64,000 bases of DNA from Sulfuricaulis sp040901545 (GCF_040901545.1 NZ_JBBDYL010000031.1:62001-126000), one strand, 5' to 3'. Shown: positions 7,601 to 16,669, counted from the stretch's first letter. Translations and numbers: made by a program. Notes: generated by a model not told the origin, from the sequence alone.

Positions 7601-9334
7601 ATGGCACAAGTAGCGATAGAACCCAAAGCAGCTAAAGATGAGGGTAAGACCGAAGCTTCCGTTGAAAAAATATCCGGCGGACACCTTGTCGCCAAAGCGC
7701 TCAAGGCGGAAGGCATCGATGTGATCTTCACCCTATGTGGCGGACACATCATCGATATCTACGATGGCTGTCTGGACGAGGGGATCAAGATCATCGATGT
7801 CAGGCACGAACAAGTCGCGGCCCATGCGGCCGATGGTTATGCGCGCATGACCGGGAAACCCGGTTGCGCCGTGGTCACCGCCGGCCCGGGCACGACCGAC
7901 GCGGTAACGGGAGTGGCCAACGCGCTGCGCGCCGAAAGTCCGTTCCTGTTGATCGGCGGTCAAAGCGCGCTGTCCCAGCACATGATGGGTGGGCTGCAAA
8001 ATCTGCCGCATGTTGACATGATGAGGCCGATCACCAAGTTCGCATCGCAGGTGCAAACGACCGAGCGCATCCCCGACATGATCAGCATGGCGTTTCGCGA
8101 GTGCTATCACGGCGCGCCGGGACCGTCATTCCTCGAGATTCCGCGCGATGTGCTCGATACCAAGGTTGATGTGACCAAAGTCAGGTTTCCGCAGGCGGGA
8201 CATTATCGGGCATCGACACGCAGTCTCGGCGACCCCGATGATATTCAGAAGCTCGCCGACATTCTGGTGAAATCGCAACGTCCGTGCGTACTGCTCGGTA
8301 CCCAGGTCGCCACGTGTAAGGCGTACGATGCCGCCAAGGAGTTTGTGCGCAAGCTGAATATCCCGGCCTACATGAACGGCGCCGGTCGTGGAACGCTGCC
8401 GCCGGGAGACCCGCACCACCTCCACCGGACGCGCAGTTATGCGTTTGAAAAGGCCGACGTTATCGTGATCGTGGGTACCCCGTTCGACTTCCGCATGGGA
8501 TACGGCAAACGCCTGCGTGCCGAGACCGTGGTGCAGATCGACATGGATTACCGTACCGTCGGAAAAAATCGCGACGTTTCCCTCGGAATCGTGGGCGACG
8601 TCGGGATGATACTCAAGTCAGTGACGGCAGCAGCCACCGGCCGCAGCGACAACGGTGCCAAGAAACGCCAGGCGTGGATCGACGAGTTGCATGCCGCGGA
8701 GAAGAAGGCCTATGAGAAATTGGAGCCCGAGTTCAGATCGGAGTCGACGCCGATCAATCCCTACCGGGTCGCCTGGGAACTGAACGAGTTTCTGACCGAA
8801 GACACCATCTATATCGGCGACGGCGGCGACGTGGTCACGATTACCGCGCAAGCCGTGCAGCCGCGTTCGCCGGGGCACTGGATGGATCCCGGCCCGCTCG
8901 GAACCCTCGGCGTCGGCGTGCCGTTCGCCATGGCTGCCAAATTCGCGCACCCGAAAAAGGAAGTGTTGTGTTACTTCGGGGATGGAGCGTTCTCGCTCAC
9001 CGGATGGGATTTTGAAACCTGCGTGCGGTTCAACCTGCCGTTCCTGGGCGTTGTCGGCAACAACTCCGCCATGAACCAGATACGCTGCGGCCAAATCATG
9101 AAGTACGGCAAGGAGCGCGGCAATGTCGGCAATATGCTCGGCGACGTCCCCTACGGTGAATTCGCCAAGATGCTGGGCGGTCATGGGGAAGAGGTTCGCG
9201 ATCCAAAGCAGATCCGTCCGGCGCTGGATCGCGCGCGCGCGGCGGTTGCCGGCGGCAAGCCGGCACTGGTCAACATCTGGGTCGATATCGACGTCTGGGC
9301 GCCGGGTACCAAGAACCAGACGATGTACAAGTAA
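7601..9334 (+). CDS. ThDP-dependent decarboxylase/lyase (oxalyl-CoA decarboxylase / 2-hydroxyacyl-CoA lyase-like)
   Basis: A 577-residue enzyme of the acetolactate synthase/oxalyl-CoA decarboxylase superfamily with pyrimidine-binding, central and PP-binding domains. The cofactor-activating Glu is Glu70 in VRHEQ. The ThDP-Mg motif begins GDG at 460-462 and ends in GNN near 488. Beside an Frc homologue, oxalyl-CoA decarboxylase would be expected. However, the segment matching the Tyr-Glu pair of that enzyme reads GGLQNLPHVD, closer to the MGAFQEFPQVE pattern of 2-hydroxyacyl-CoA lyases. Both enzyme types release formyl-CoA as a product or use it as a substrate. Function is therefore left open. 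The gene has GAAGGAG before the ATG and ends at a strong terminator hairpin. Confidence 0.75.
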   Translation: MAQVAIEPKAAKDEGKTEASVEKISGGHLVAKALKAEGIDVIFTLCGGHIIDIYDGCLDEGIKIIDVRHEQVAAHAADGYARMTGKPGCAVVTAGPGTTDAVTGVANALRAESPFLLIGGQSALSQHMMGGLQNLPHVDMMRPITKFASQVQTTERIPDMISMAFRECYHGAPGPSFLEIPRDVLDTKVDVTKVRFPQAGHYRASTRSLGDPDDIQKLADILVKSQRPCVLLGTQVATCKAYDAAKEFVRKLNIPAYMNGAGRGTLPPGDPHHLHRTRSYAFEKADVIVIVGTPFDFRMGYGKRLRAETVVQIDMDYRTVGKNRDVSLGIVGDVGMILKSVTAAATGRSDNGAKKRQAWIDELHAAEKKAYEKLEPEFRSESTPINPYRVAWELNEFLTEDTIYIGDGGDVVTITAQAVQPRSPGHWMDPGPLGTLGVGVPFAMAAKFAHPKKEVLCYFGDGAFSLTGWDFETCVRFNLPFLGVVGNNSAMNQIRCGQIMKYGKERGNVGNMLGDVPYGEFAKMLGGHGEEVRDPKQIRPALDRARAAVAGGKPALVNIWVDIDVWAPGTKNQTMYK

Positions 9335-9347
9335 TGCGAAACTTTGC

Positions 9348-9382
9348 AGAAACGGAGCCGCGCTGGCTCCGTTTCTGTTTTG
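9348..9382 (+). terminator. intrinsic terminator/attenuator after the ThDP enzyme gene
   Basis: AGAAACGGAGCC at 9348-9359 pairs perfectly with GGCTCCGTTTCT at 9365-9376, leaving a five-base loop, and is followed by GTTTTG. It lies between the ThDP gene and frc, so it may reduce transcription into the downstream genes. Confidence 0.75.
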
Positions 9383-9426
9383 TCGCTTATGACAATACTT
9401 CACACTACTAGTTAACGAGGTCTACG

Positions 9427-10659
9427 ATGGCAAAAGCATTGGACGGTGTTCGAGTGCTGGACATGAGCCATGTACAGGCAGGTCCTTCCTGTACTCAAAT
9501 TTTGGGGTGGTTTGGCGCCGACGTTATCAAGGTTGAGCTGCCCGGGAAGGGCGATGCGACGCGCGGTCAATTACGCGATATCCCGAACGTGGATAGCCTT
9601 TATTTCACGATGCTGAACTGCAACAAACGCAGCATCACGGTTAATATGAAATCCGAGAAAGGTAAGAAGATTATCGAAGAACTTCTGAAGATATCGGACA
9701 TTTTGGTGGAAAATTTTGCCCCCGGCGCGCTGGATCGACAAGGATTTACCTGGGAAAAAATCCGGCAGATCAATCCGCGGGTGATCTACGCCTCCATCAA
9801 AGGATTCGGGCCCGGTCCCTACGCCGACTGTAAGGCCTACGAAACCGCCGCGCAGGCCATGGGCGGCGCCATGAGCACCACCGGATGGCCGGACGGACCG
9901 CCGACCAGCACCGGCGCGCAAATCGGCGACTCAGGAACCGGCGTTCATGCCTTGGCGGGAATACTCGCGGCGCTGTTTCAGCGCACCGTCACCGGCAGGG
10001 GCCAACGGGTCGAGGTTGCCATGCAGGACGCGGTGCTGAATTTGTGCCGTGTCAAAATGCGTGACCAGCAACGCCTCAAGCACGGACCATTGACGGAATA
10101 CCCGAACAAAACTTTCAGCGATGAAGTTCCGCGATCGGGAAACGCCTCCGGCGGAGGCCAGCTTGGGCATGGTTTGCGGTGCAAGCCGGGCGGCCAGAAT
10201 GATTATATCTATGTCATCGCACAAGAGGCTATTTGGGAACCGTTTATGAAGCTGATCGGGCGCGAAGACATGCTCACCGATCCCAAGTTTGCCAAGATCG
10301 GTGAACGCCGCAAGCACCAGGATGAAATGTGGAAGAATATCGAGGGTTGGTCGCTTAAATACACCAAATTTGAAGTCATGCGTATGTTGAACGAGATCGA
10401 CGTACCGTGCGGGCCGATACTCAGCATGAAGGACCTGATTGAAGATAAATCATTGCAGGAACGCGGAATCATGGTTGATGTTAAGCACCCACAGCGCGGC
10501 GTGTTTAAAAACGTGGGCTGCCCGATTAATCTTTCCGACTCTCCCGTCGAGGTGTGGTCGTCCCCCTTGCTGGGAGAGCACACCGATGAAATTCTCAAAC
10601 AGGTACTCAAGTACGACGATAAAGCGATTTCACAGCTGCGCGCCGAAGGCGCAATTTAG
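9427..10659 (+). CDS. frc: formyl-CoA:oxalate CoA-transferase-like family III CoA-transferase
   Basis: A 410-residue CaiB/Frc-family enzyme that follows Oxalobacter Frc closely from memory: LDGVRVLDMSHVQAGP, NVDSLYFTMLNCNKRS, MQDAVLNLCRVKMRDQQRL and a glycine-rich loop SGNASGGGQLG. The catalytic aspartate that forms the aspartyl-CoA thioester is Asp168 in IGDSGTG. The family moves CoA from formyl-CoA (or succinyl-CoA) to oxalate or another carboxylate. Its neighbours support oxalate or 2-hydroxy acid activation with release of formate, which the upstream formate dehydrogenase can oxidise. It could be a transferase for a different acid; the Frc-like motifs favour the formyl-CoA family. Confidence 0.87.
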   Translation: MAKALDGVRVLDMSHVQAGPSCTQILGWFGADVIKVELPGKGDATRGQLRDIPNVDSLYFTMLNCNKRSITVNMKSEKGKKIIEELLKISDILVENFAPGALDRQGFTWEKIRQINPRVIYASIKGFGPGPYADCKAYETAAQAMGGAMSTTGWPDGPPTSTGAQIGDSGTGVHALAGILAALFQRTVTGRGQRVEVAMQDAVLNLCRVKMRDQQRLKHGPLTEYPNKTFSDEVPRSGNASGGGQLGHGLRCKPGGQNDYIYVIAQEAIWEPFMKLIGREDMLTDPKFAKIGERRKHQDEMWKNIEGWSLKYTKFEVMRMLNEIDVPCGPILSMKDLIEDKSLQERGIMVDVKHPQRGVFKNVGCPINLSDSPVEVWSSPLLGEHTDEILKQVLKYDDKAISQLRAEGAI

Positions 10660-10799
10660 ACACAGACAAGATGCGTCCGGAAGCAAGCTGGAAAAGGAAC
10701 AAAACGGTAATTTGGAAAATTAAACTCAGCGCATCTCTCTTGTGCCGACACGCGCCCAAGATGAAACTGGATTGAATGAATTCTTTTGCGAGGATAACC

Positions 10800-12935
10800 A
10801 TGAGCAATAAAAAAACTGTCGTTCAAAAAGTATTGGATACGGTTCGGGCCGAGAAACGATCCTCTTTGACTGCTCCGGAAGGCAAAAAAGTCTGTAATGC
10901 CTACGGTATCCCGGTGCCAAAAGAGGGGCTGGCCACGTCGTCGAAGGAGGCGGCCAAACTGGCAAAAAAAGTGGGCTTCCCCGTTGTCCTGAAGATTGTT
11001 TCGCCCGACATCCTCCACAAGACCGAAGCCGGTGGGGTTATCGTCGGCCTCAGCAAGCCCGTCGAAGTCGAAAAGGCCTATGCCAAAATCATCAAAAGCG
11101 CCAAGGCCTACAAAAAGAATGCCGAGATTATCGGTGTTCAGGTGCAGCAAATGCTCACCAAGGGCGAAGCCCAGGAGGTCATTATCGGTGCCGTGACCGA
11201 TCCCAGTTTTGACAAGGTGGTCGCTTTCGGTTTGGGCGGCGTGCTGGTGGAGGTGTTAAAAGACGTGACCTTTCGCCTCGCTCCGACGACCCAGCAAGAA
11301 GCATTGTCCATGCTGGACGGCATCGCCGCATCGCAAATTTTGCGCGGTGTGCGTGGCGCGCGGGGCGTAGACCGCAAATCCTTATCCACGCTGATAGTGA
11401 ACGTTTCGCAACTCGTGACCGATTTTCCGGAAATATCCGAAATGGACCTTAATCCGGTTTTTGCCGGCCCGGATGGGGTTACGGCCGTAGACGTGCGTAT
11501 TGTTGTCGACTTCACGCCGGCCATACCGCGTTATCGTCCGAGCCAGGAAGAGATCCTGAGCGCGATGAATCGTATTATGAAGCCGGATTCCGTCGCCGTG
11601 ATCGGCGCTTCCTCGGAAGAAGGGAAGATAGGTAATGCAGTCATGAAGAACCTGATCAACGGCGGTTACCAAGGTGCAATTTATCCGATCAATCCCAAGG
11701 CCGACGAGATTCTTGGGAAAAAATGCTACAAGAGCGTTAAAGACATACCCGGGCAAGTGGATATCGCCGTTTTCGCCATCCCGGCCAAATTCGTCGCACA
11801 GGCCCTTGCTGAGGTTGGCGATAAGAAGATTCCGGGCGCGATTCTGATCCCCTCCGGCTTTGCCGAGATCGGGGAAGTGGAGCTGCAAAAGGAAGTCGTG
11901 GCGGTGGCGCGCAAGTACAACGTACGCCTCATGGGACCGAATATTTACGGGTTTTATTACACCCCTAAAAACTTGTGCGCCACATTCTGCACCCCCTACG
12001 ATGTCAAAGGACAAGTGGCGCTGTCGTCTCAGAGCGGCGGCGTCGGCATGGCGATAATCGGGTTTAGTCGTTCGGCCAAGATGGGCGTATCCGCGATTGT
12101 GGGTTTGGGCAACAAATCCGATATCGATGAGGATGATCTGCTTACCTTCTTCGAGCAGGACCCCAATACTCAGGCGATTGCCATGCATGCGGAGGACCTG
12201 AAAGACGGGCGTTCGTTTGCCGAGATCGCGAGTCGAGTATCGAAAAAGAAGCCGGTGATAATGCTGAAAGCAGGGCGGACGTCCATGGGCGCGCGTGCCG
12301 CGAGTTCACATACCGGCGCGCTGGCAGGCAACGACAAGATTTACGATGATGTGCTGCGCCAGAGTGGCGTAATACGCGCCTACAACATGCGCGATATGCT
12401 GGAGTTCGCCCGGTGTTTGCCGATCCTGCCGACTCCGAAGGGCGAGAACGTGATCATCATCACAGGTGCCGGCGGTTCCGGTGTACTGCTATCGGATGCG
12501 TGTGTGGATAACGGGTTGCAACTGATGAAAATGCCGAAGGATCTGGATGAGGCGTTCAAGAAATTTATTCCGCCGTTTGGCGCCTCCGGCAACCCGGTCG
12601 ATATTACCGGTGGCGAACCGCCCAGCACTTATAAAAATACAATCAAGCTCGGCTTGGAAGATGAGCGCATTCATGCGGTGATTCTGGGATACTGGCATAC
12701 GATCGTGACCCCACCGATGGTTTTCGCCGAACTCCTGGCAGAAGTGGTTGAGGAATGCCGTCAAAAAGGAATCAATAAACCGGTCGTGGCGTCGCTCGTC
12801 GGTGACGTGCAGGTGGAGCAGGCATGCGATTATTTATTCGATCGTAAAATCGTTGCGTACCCCTACACCACGGAAATTCCGGTTACTGTGCTCGGCGCCA
12901 AATACCGCTGGGCGAGAAACGCCGGTTTGCTGTAA
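10800..12935 (+). CDS. ADP-forming acyl-CoA synthetase (ATP-grasp first, fused subunits)
   Basis: A 711-residue NDP-forming acyl-CoA ligase, starting at the ATG at 10800 with GAGG seven bases upstream. Domain order is ATP-grasp (about 20-245), CoA-binding Rossmann fold (about 255-380, SVAVIGASSEEGKIGN) and succinyl-CoA-ligase-like domains. Many bacterial relatives carry the ATP-grasp at the C-terminus instead. His504 in SSHTGALAG is the predicted phosphohistidine. It would either activate an acid at the cost of ATP or recover ATP from an acyl-CoA such as formyl-CoA. It is the last gene of the CoA module, 140 bases after frc. The substrate cannot be read from sequence. Confidence 0.82.
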   Translation: MSNKKTVVQKVLDTVRAEKRSSLTAPEGKKVCNAYGIPVPKEGLATSSKEAAKLAKKVGFPVVLKIVSPDILHKTEAGGVIVGLSKPVEVEKAYAKIIKSAKAYKKNAEIIGVQVQQMLTKGEAQEVIIGAVTDPSFDKVVAFGLGGVLVEVLKDVTFRLAPTTQQEALSMLDGIAASQILRGVRGARGVDRKSLSTLIVNVSQLVTDFPEISEMDLNPVFAGPDGVTAVDVRIVVDFTPAIPRYRPSQEEILSAMNRIMKPDSVAVIGASSEEGKIGNAVMKNLINGGYQGAIYPINPKADEILGKKCYKSVKDIPGQVDIAVFAIPAKFVAQALAEVGDKKIPGAILIPSGFAEIGEVELQKEVVAVARKYNVRLMGPNIYGFYYTPKNLCATFCTPYDVKGQVALSSQSGGVGMAIIGFSRSAKMGVSAIVGLGNKSDIDEDDLLTFFEQDPNTQAIAMHAEDLKDGRSFAEIASRVSKKKPVIMLKAGRTSMGARAASSHTGALAGNDKIYDDVLRQSGVIRAYNMRDMLEFARCLPILPTPKGENVIIITGAGGSGVLLSDACVDNGLQLMKMPKDLDEAFKKFIPPFGASGNPVDITGGEPPSTYKNTIKLGLEDERIHAVILGYWHTIVTPPMVFAELLAEVVEECRQKGINKPVVASLVGDVQVEQACDYLFDRKIVAYPYTTEIPVTVLGAKYRWARNAGLL

Positions 12936-13053
12936 CCGGATAGGCCGGAAGGTGTATAGCGCGATTAGGCGCGCAAGGAGAAACCAGCACCGGTGGATTC
13001 ATGGCGGGCCTTGGCTTGGTAATGCGCGTGAGCAGGTGTGCCGCAATCCCGGC

Positions 13054-13121
13054 GCGGGCGTAGCCCCGCTGTCACCCGGTAAATCTTTACCGAGGACGCA
13101 ATAAGGCCATCCCGCGTCCTC
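13054..13121 (+). ncRNA. candidate structured RNA: three successive hairpins
   Basis: Three stems follow each other: GCGGGC/GCCCCGC (13054-13069), GGTAAA/TTTACC (13078-13091) and a perfect 8-base stem GAGGACGC/GCGTCCTC (13092-13099 with 13114-13121). The preceding GTGCCGCAATCCCGGCG loosely resembles part of a cobalamin riboswitch, but no B12 box follows. The element lies in the 583-base gap between the acyl-CoA synthetase and pntAA. Family unknown. Confidence 0.35.
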
Positions 13122-13159
13122 CAGCGTCCATCCCGTTTCTGCCAGGGGTGATTAATATT

Positions 13160-13282
13160 TAGAACCTGTCTCAAAACGATGTAGGGTGCGCCCTGCGCAC
13201 CGATCTACGGTTTAAACGAAGCCATTGGTGCGTGGGACGCACCCTACGAAAACAGAAACAGGGTATTTTGAGATAGGTTCTA
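13160..13282. mobile_element. MITE-like element with terminal inverted repeats
   Basis: A 123-base non-coding element bounded by TAGAACCTGTCTCAAAA (13160-13176) and its near-perfect inverse TTTTGAGATAGGTTCTA (13266-13282), one mismatch. Inside is a second inverted pair built on GTAGGGTGCG and CGCACCCTAC. Such GTAGGGTGCG elements are typical non-autonomous insertion-sequence derivatives. It encodes no transposase. It sits between the structured RNA candidate and pntAA. Confidence 0.7.
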
Positions 13283-13518
13283 GTCTTGATGTGATTGGTC
13301 AAGGAATATGGAGCTTATGGTCGCGATGAAGTTAACCTCTAGTGATTCGGCCCAGTGGAAGGCCGTATCCATCGATATTATGCCAAGTATCGACGTTGCA
13401 TCCTCCGGTAAAATTGACTCCTCCAGATCGAGACTGTCCCCGGCTTGGCTTTATTCATCACCGTTTCACGCTGGGCCGCAGAAAGCATGTTCAGGTGATA
13501 ATTGACAGGTCAATATTG

Positions 13519-14664
13519 ATGAAAGTCGGCGTACCTAAAGAAATCATGCCGGGTGAGACCCGTGTGGCGGCGACTCCGGAAACGACCCGTAAACTGCGGG
13601 CCAAGGGATTGGCGGTTGCCGTGGAAAACCGCGCGGGTGAAGGCGCCCACTTCACGGATGACGCGTATCGTATGGCTGGTGCCGAGATCGTGGATCATGT
13701 CAGCGCACTCTCCGCCGACGTGGTGTTCAAGGTGCACAAACCGACATTTGATGAAATTCGACACATGAAAAGCGGTTCGGTGTCGGTCTCGATGCTCGAC
13801 ATGTGTCATGACGATGGCACTTTCGATGCGCTGGCCGACCAGGGCGTAAACAGCTTCGCGCTCGAAATGATACCACGCATTGCGCGCGCCCAGGCCATGG
13901 ATACGCTTTCTTCGCAGGCCGGGATTGCCGGATATCGCGCGGTCCTGGAAGCGGCGCGGCTCTATGGGCGTTTTTTACCGATGATGATGACTTCGGCCGG
14001 ATCGGCCAAACCGGCACGTGTGATAGTAATCGGTGCCGGAGTGGCCGGCCTTCAGGCGATCGCCACTGCGCGGAGACTCGGTGCGCAAATTTGGGCCTAT
14101 GACGTGCGTCCTGAAGTAAAAGAGCAAGTACAGTCGCTTGGCGCGAAATTTATTGAGTTCGAATTGGGAGAGTCCGGAACGGGCCAAGGTGGTTATGCCA
14201 AGCAGCTTTCTCCCGAAGCGCGCAAGAAAGAGGAGCAGATGCTGACCGATGAACTCAAGAAGGCCGACGTCATTATTTCCACCGCATTGATACCGTGCAT
14301 GCCGGCCCCCGTGCTGATTACCGAGGAGGCTGTTCGCGGCATGCATGAAGGCGCTGTCATTGTCGACATGGCCGCGGCGACAGGTGGAAATTGCCCGCTT
14401 ACCGTTCCCGATCAGGTCGTGATCAAGCATGGAGTGATTATCTGCGGGATCACGAATTTTCCTGCCCTGATGCCGAGCGACGCCAGCAATTTTTTCGCAC
14501 GCAATCTTTATAATTTTCTTATGCTGATGATCGAGGACAAAGACGGTGAATTGCGATTCAGGGATTTTTTCGCCGATGAAATCACCAACATGACCCTTAT
14601 CACCCATCAGGCTAAAGTGCGTTTCGAAACAACGAAAATGGCTAAAAAGAAAGGAGCCGGCTAA
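13519..14664 (+). CDS. pntAA: proton-translocating NAD(P) transhydrogenase subunit alpha part 1
   Basis: A 381-residue soluble dI domain that binds NAD(H). The start was set at the ATG at 13519 because MKVGVPKEI is the conserved N-terminus; the open frame continues upstream but has no family similarity. The NAD-binding Rossmann fold contains VIVIGAGVAGLQAIATARRLGA. The conserved RxATPETxxKL-type segment near residue 15 is present. It is the first gene of a three-gene operon, two bases before pntAB. Split alpha subunits are usual in Rhodospirillum and many proteobacteria. The operon exchanges hydride between NADH and NADP+ driven by the proton gradient, so NADH from formate oxidation can become NADPH. 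Confidence 0.93.
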   Translation: MKVGVPKEIMPGETRVAATPETTRKLRAKGLAVAVENRAGEGAHFTDDAYRMAGAEIVDHVSALSADVVFKVHKPTFDEIRHMKSGSVSVSMLDMCHDDGTFDALADQGVNSFALEMIPRIARAQAMDTLSSQAGIAGYRAVLEAARLYGRFLPMMMTSAGSAKPARVIVIGAGVAGLQAIATARRLGAQIWAYDVRPEVKEQVQSLGAKFIEFELGESGTGQGGYAKQLSPEARKKEEQMLTDELKKADVIISTALIPCMPAPVLITEEAVRGMHEGAVIVDMAAATGGNCPLTVPDQVVIKHGVIICGITNFPALMPSDASNFFARNLYNFLMLMIEDKDGELRFRDFFADEITNMTLITHQAKVRFETTKMAKKKGAG

Positions 14665-14666
14665 CC

Positions 14667-14948
14667 ATGTCAGAAACCATGGCCGCATTGTATGCCTTCG
14701 TGCTCGCGTGTTTTGTAGGATACTGGGTTATCTGGGGCGTCACGCCGTCACTGCACACGCCGCTTATCTCGCTGACCAATGCCATCTCCGGCATTATTGT
14801 CGTCGGCGCGATTCTGGTGGCGGGCGCCGGCACAGGAGGTATCGCCGATTTTCTCGGTTTCCTGGCCGTGCTATTTGCCTCGATCAATATCTTTGGCGGC
14901 TTCGTGGTGACACAACGCATGCTATCCATGTTTAAAAAGAAAAAATAA
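14667..14948 (+). CDS. pntAB: NAD(P) transhydrogenase subunit alpha part 2 (membrane)
   Basis: A 93-residue membrane protein with about three hydrophobic helices (residues 8-25, 33-55 and 60-80) and a basic FKKKK tail. This is the small dII-alpha piece of split transhydrogenases. GGAG of AAAGGAGCC lies inside the end of pntAA and serves as its ribosome-binding site. It completes the proton channel together with the N-terminal half of PntB. Confidence 0.92.
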   Translation: MSETMAALYAFVLACFVGYWVIWGVTPSLHTPLISLTNAISGIIVVGAILVAGAGTGGIADFLGFLAVLFASINIFGGFVVTQRMLSMFKKKK

Positions 14949-14958
14949 ATACTTTCCC

Positions 14959-16350
14959 ATGCAACTCGGTACCGATTTATTGGCACTGGCCTATCTTGTA
15001 TCCGCGACCCTGTTCATTCTGGGCTTAAAGGGACTGACCCACCCGGCTTCGGCGCGCCGCGGTAACTATTATGCCATGGCGGGAATGATTCTGGCCGTGG
15101 TGGCGACATTGCTCAACCCGGCGATGAAGTCGTATTCCTTCATAATCGCCGGTGTAGTGATCGGGGCGGTGATCGGCACGGTCATCGCACTCAAGATAAA
15201 GATGACCGCCATGCCACAACTGGTGGCCTTGCTGCATAGCTTTGTTGGGCTCACAGCGGTGCTGGTGGCGGTCGGCACATATTATGACCGCGCGGTCCTC
15301 GGTTCTCCGGACCCGGTGCTGATGACTGAATTGTTTATCGGTGCATTCATCGGTGCCATAACATTTACCGGGTCGCTTGTCGCATTCGGAAAATTGCAGG
15401 CGCTGATATCCGGCAAACCACTGGTTTTCAGGGGACAACATCTGGTTAATCTTGTTGTTTCCCTGGTGGCGGTGGCGTGCGGAATCGAATTTGTGATGCA
15501 CGACAATCTGCTCGCACTTTTCATAATGCTCGCGCTGGCGTTGTTACTCGGTGTCCTGCTGATTGTTCCCATCGGTGGGGCTGACATGCCGGTGGTGGTG
15601 TCCATGCTTAATTCCTATTCCGGCTGGGCCGCGACCGCCACCGGCTTTACGCTGGAAAACAATCTGCTGATTATAACCGGCGCGCTGGTCGGATTTTCCG
15701 GAGCTATTTTGTCTTACATCATGTCGCGCGCCATGAACCGCTCGATTGTCTCGATCATTTTGGGGGGTTTCGGAAGCGGCGGGGGAAGTGATCAAGCGGT
15801 CGCCGTTGCGGCCGACAGAAGAGTCAAAACCGCCTCCGTGGAAGACGCGGTATTTCTCATGGCCAATGCCAGCAAGGTGATTATCGCGCCGGGCTACGGA
15901 ATGGCCGTGGCGCAAGCGCAGCACGCGTTGAAGGAACTCATGGATCTGCTGGAAAGCAAGGGAGTCAACATCCGGTTCGCCATTCATCCAGTGGCCGGGC
16001 GAATGCCGGGACATATGAATGTCTTGCTGGCCGAGGCCGACGTACCGTATGACCGCGTGTTTGAAATGGATGAAATCAATCCGGAATTTTCCACGGCGGA
16101 TGTGGTAATCGTTGTCGGGGCGAACGATGTAACCAATCCCGCCGCAAAGAGCGAAAAAACAAGCCCGATCTACGGAATGCCAATCTTGGATGTGTATAAG
16201 GCCAGGCAGGTGTTCTTCATCAAGCGCAGCATGAGCCCGGGTTATTCCGGTGTGGACAACCTGCTGTTCTACCAGGATAACTGCGCGCTCATCTTCGGCG
16301 ATGCCAAGAAGGTCTGCGAGAATATGGCCGCGGAGTTAAGGTCTGTTTAG
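14959..16350 (+). CDS. pntB: NAD(P) transhydrogenase subunit beta
   Basis: A 463-residue subunit. The N-terminal half (about 1-265) has eight to nine membrane helices forming the dII proton path. The C-terminal dIII domain binds NADP(H), with IIAPGYGMAVAQAQH near residue 313 and VGANDVTNPAA near 392, both hallmark PntB motifs. The ATG lies ten bases after pntAB. A GAGCGCG/CGCGCTC hairpin at 16381-16405 follows the stop but lacks a T tract, so it is at most a weak terminator. Confidence 0.94.
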   Translation: MQLGTDLLALAYLVSATLFILGLKGLTHPASARRGNYYAMAGMILAVVATLLNPAMKSYSFIIAGVVIGAVIGTVIALKIKMTAMPQLVALLHSFVGLTAVLVAVGTYYDRAVLGSPDPVLMTELFIGAFIGAITFTGSLVAFGKLQALISGKPLVFRGQHLVNLVVSLVAVACGIEFVMHDNLLALFIMLALALLLGVLLIVPIGGADMPVVVSMLNSYSGWAATATGFTLENNLLIITGALVGFSGAILSYIMSRAMNRSIVSIILGGFGSGGGSDQAVAVAADRRVKTASVEDAVFLMANASKVIIAPGYGMAVAQAQHALKELMDLLESKGVNIRFAIHPVAGRMPGHMNVLLAEADVPYDRVFEMDEINPEFSTADVVIVVGANDVTNPAAKSEKTSPIYGMPILDVYKARQVFFIKRSMSPGYSGVDNLLFYQDNCALIFGDAKKVCENMAAELRSV

Positions 16351-16669
16351 CCGAAATCCGCTCATTTCCCCCTTATGTTGGAGCGCGCTCTCTTAAGCCG
16401 CGCTCTGAAAAACATATAAAATCAATGTAATAAGCAGTTTTTGCTTATCTGCGTCTTGCGGCCTGCGGTTCCATTTCACATCAATATCCAGTGTCTATAC
16501 TTTCCCTAGGGCACATGTCCAGCGTTGACCGTCAGTGTCGCGAAGCAATTTCGTCACTCATACAAATTTTTCTCGTGAGCAGACATGGCCAAGATAATGA
16601 ACTTACACGATTTTTCGGCATATAAGTTGCATATTAATCTTGTCGATATCAGGCAGGGGAGCACACCGA
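16351..16669. other. intergenic region between pntB and the chemoreceptor fusion
   Basis: No credible gene is seen. There is the 7-base stem hairpin at 16381-16405 and a second small hairpin ATAAGCA/TGCTTAT at 16430-16448. The last 100 bases are A+T-rich and probably carry the promoter of the next gene. Confidence 0.35.

Noticed and set aside
12936..13150. Possible cobalamin riboswitch
   Set aside because: A GCAATCCCGGCGCGG-like stretch and a GCCAGG near 13140 are suggestive, but the B12 box and the expected paired core cannot be built, and no B12-related gene follows. Kept only as an unassigned structured RNA.
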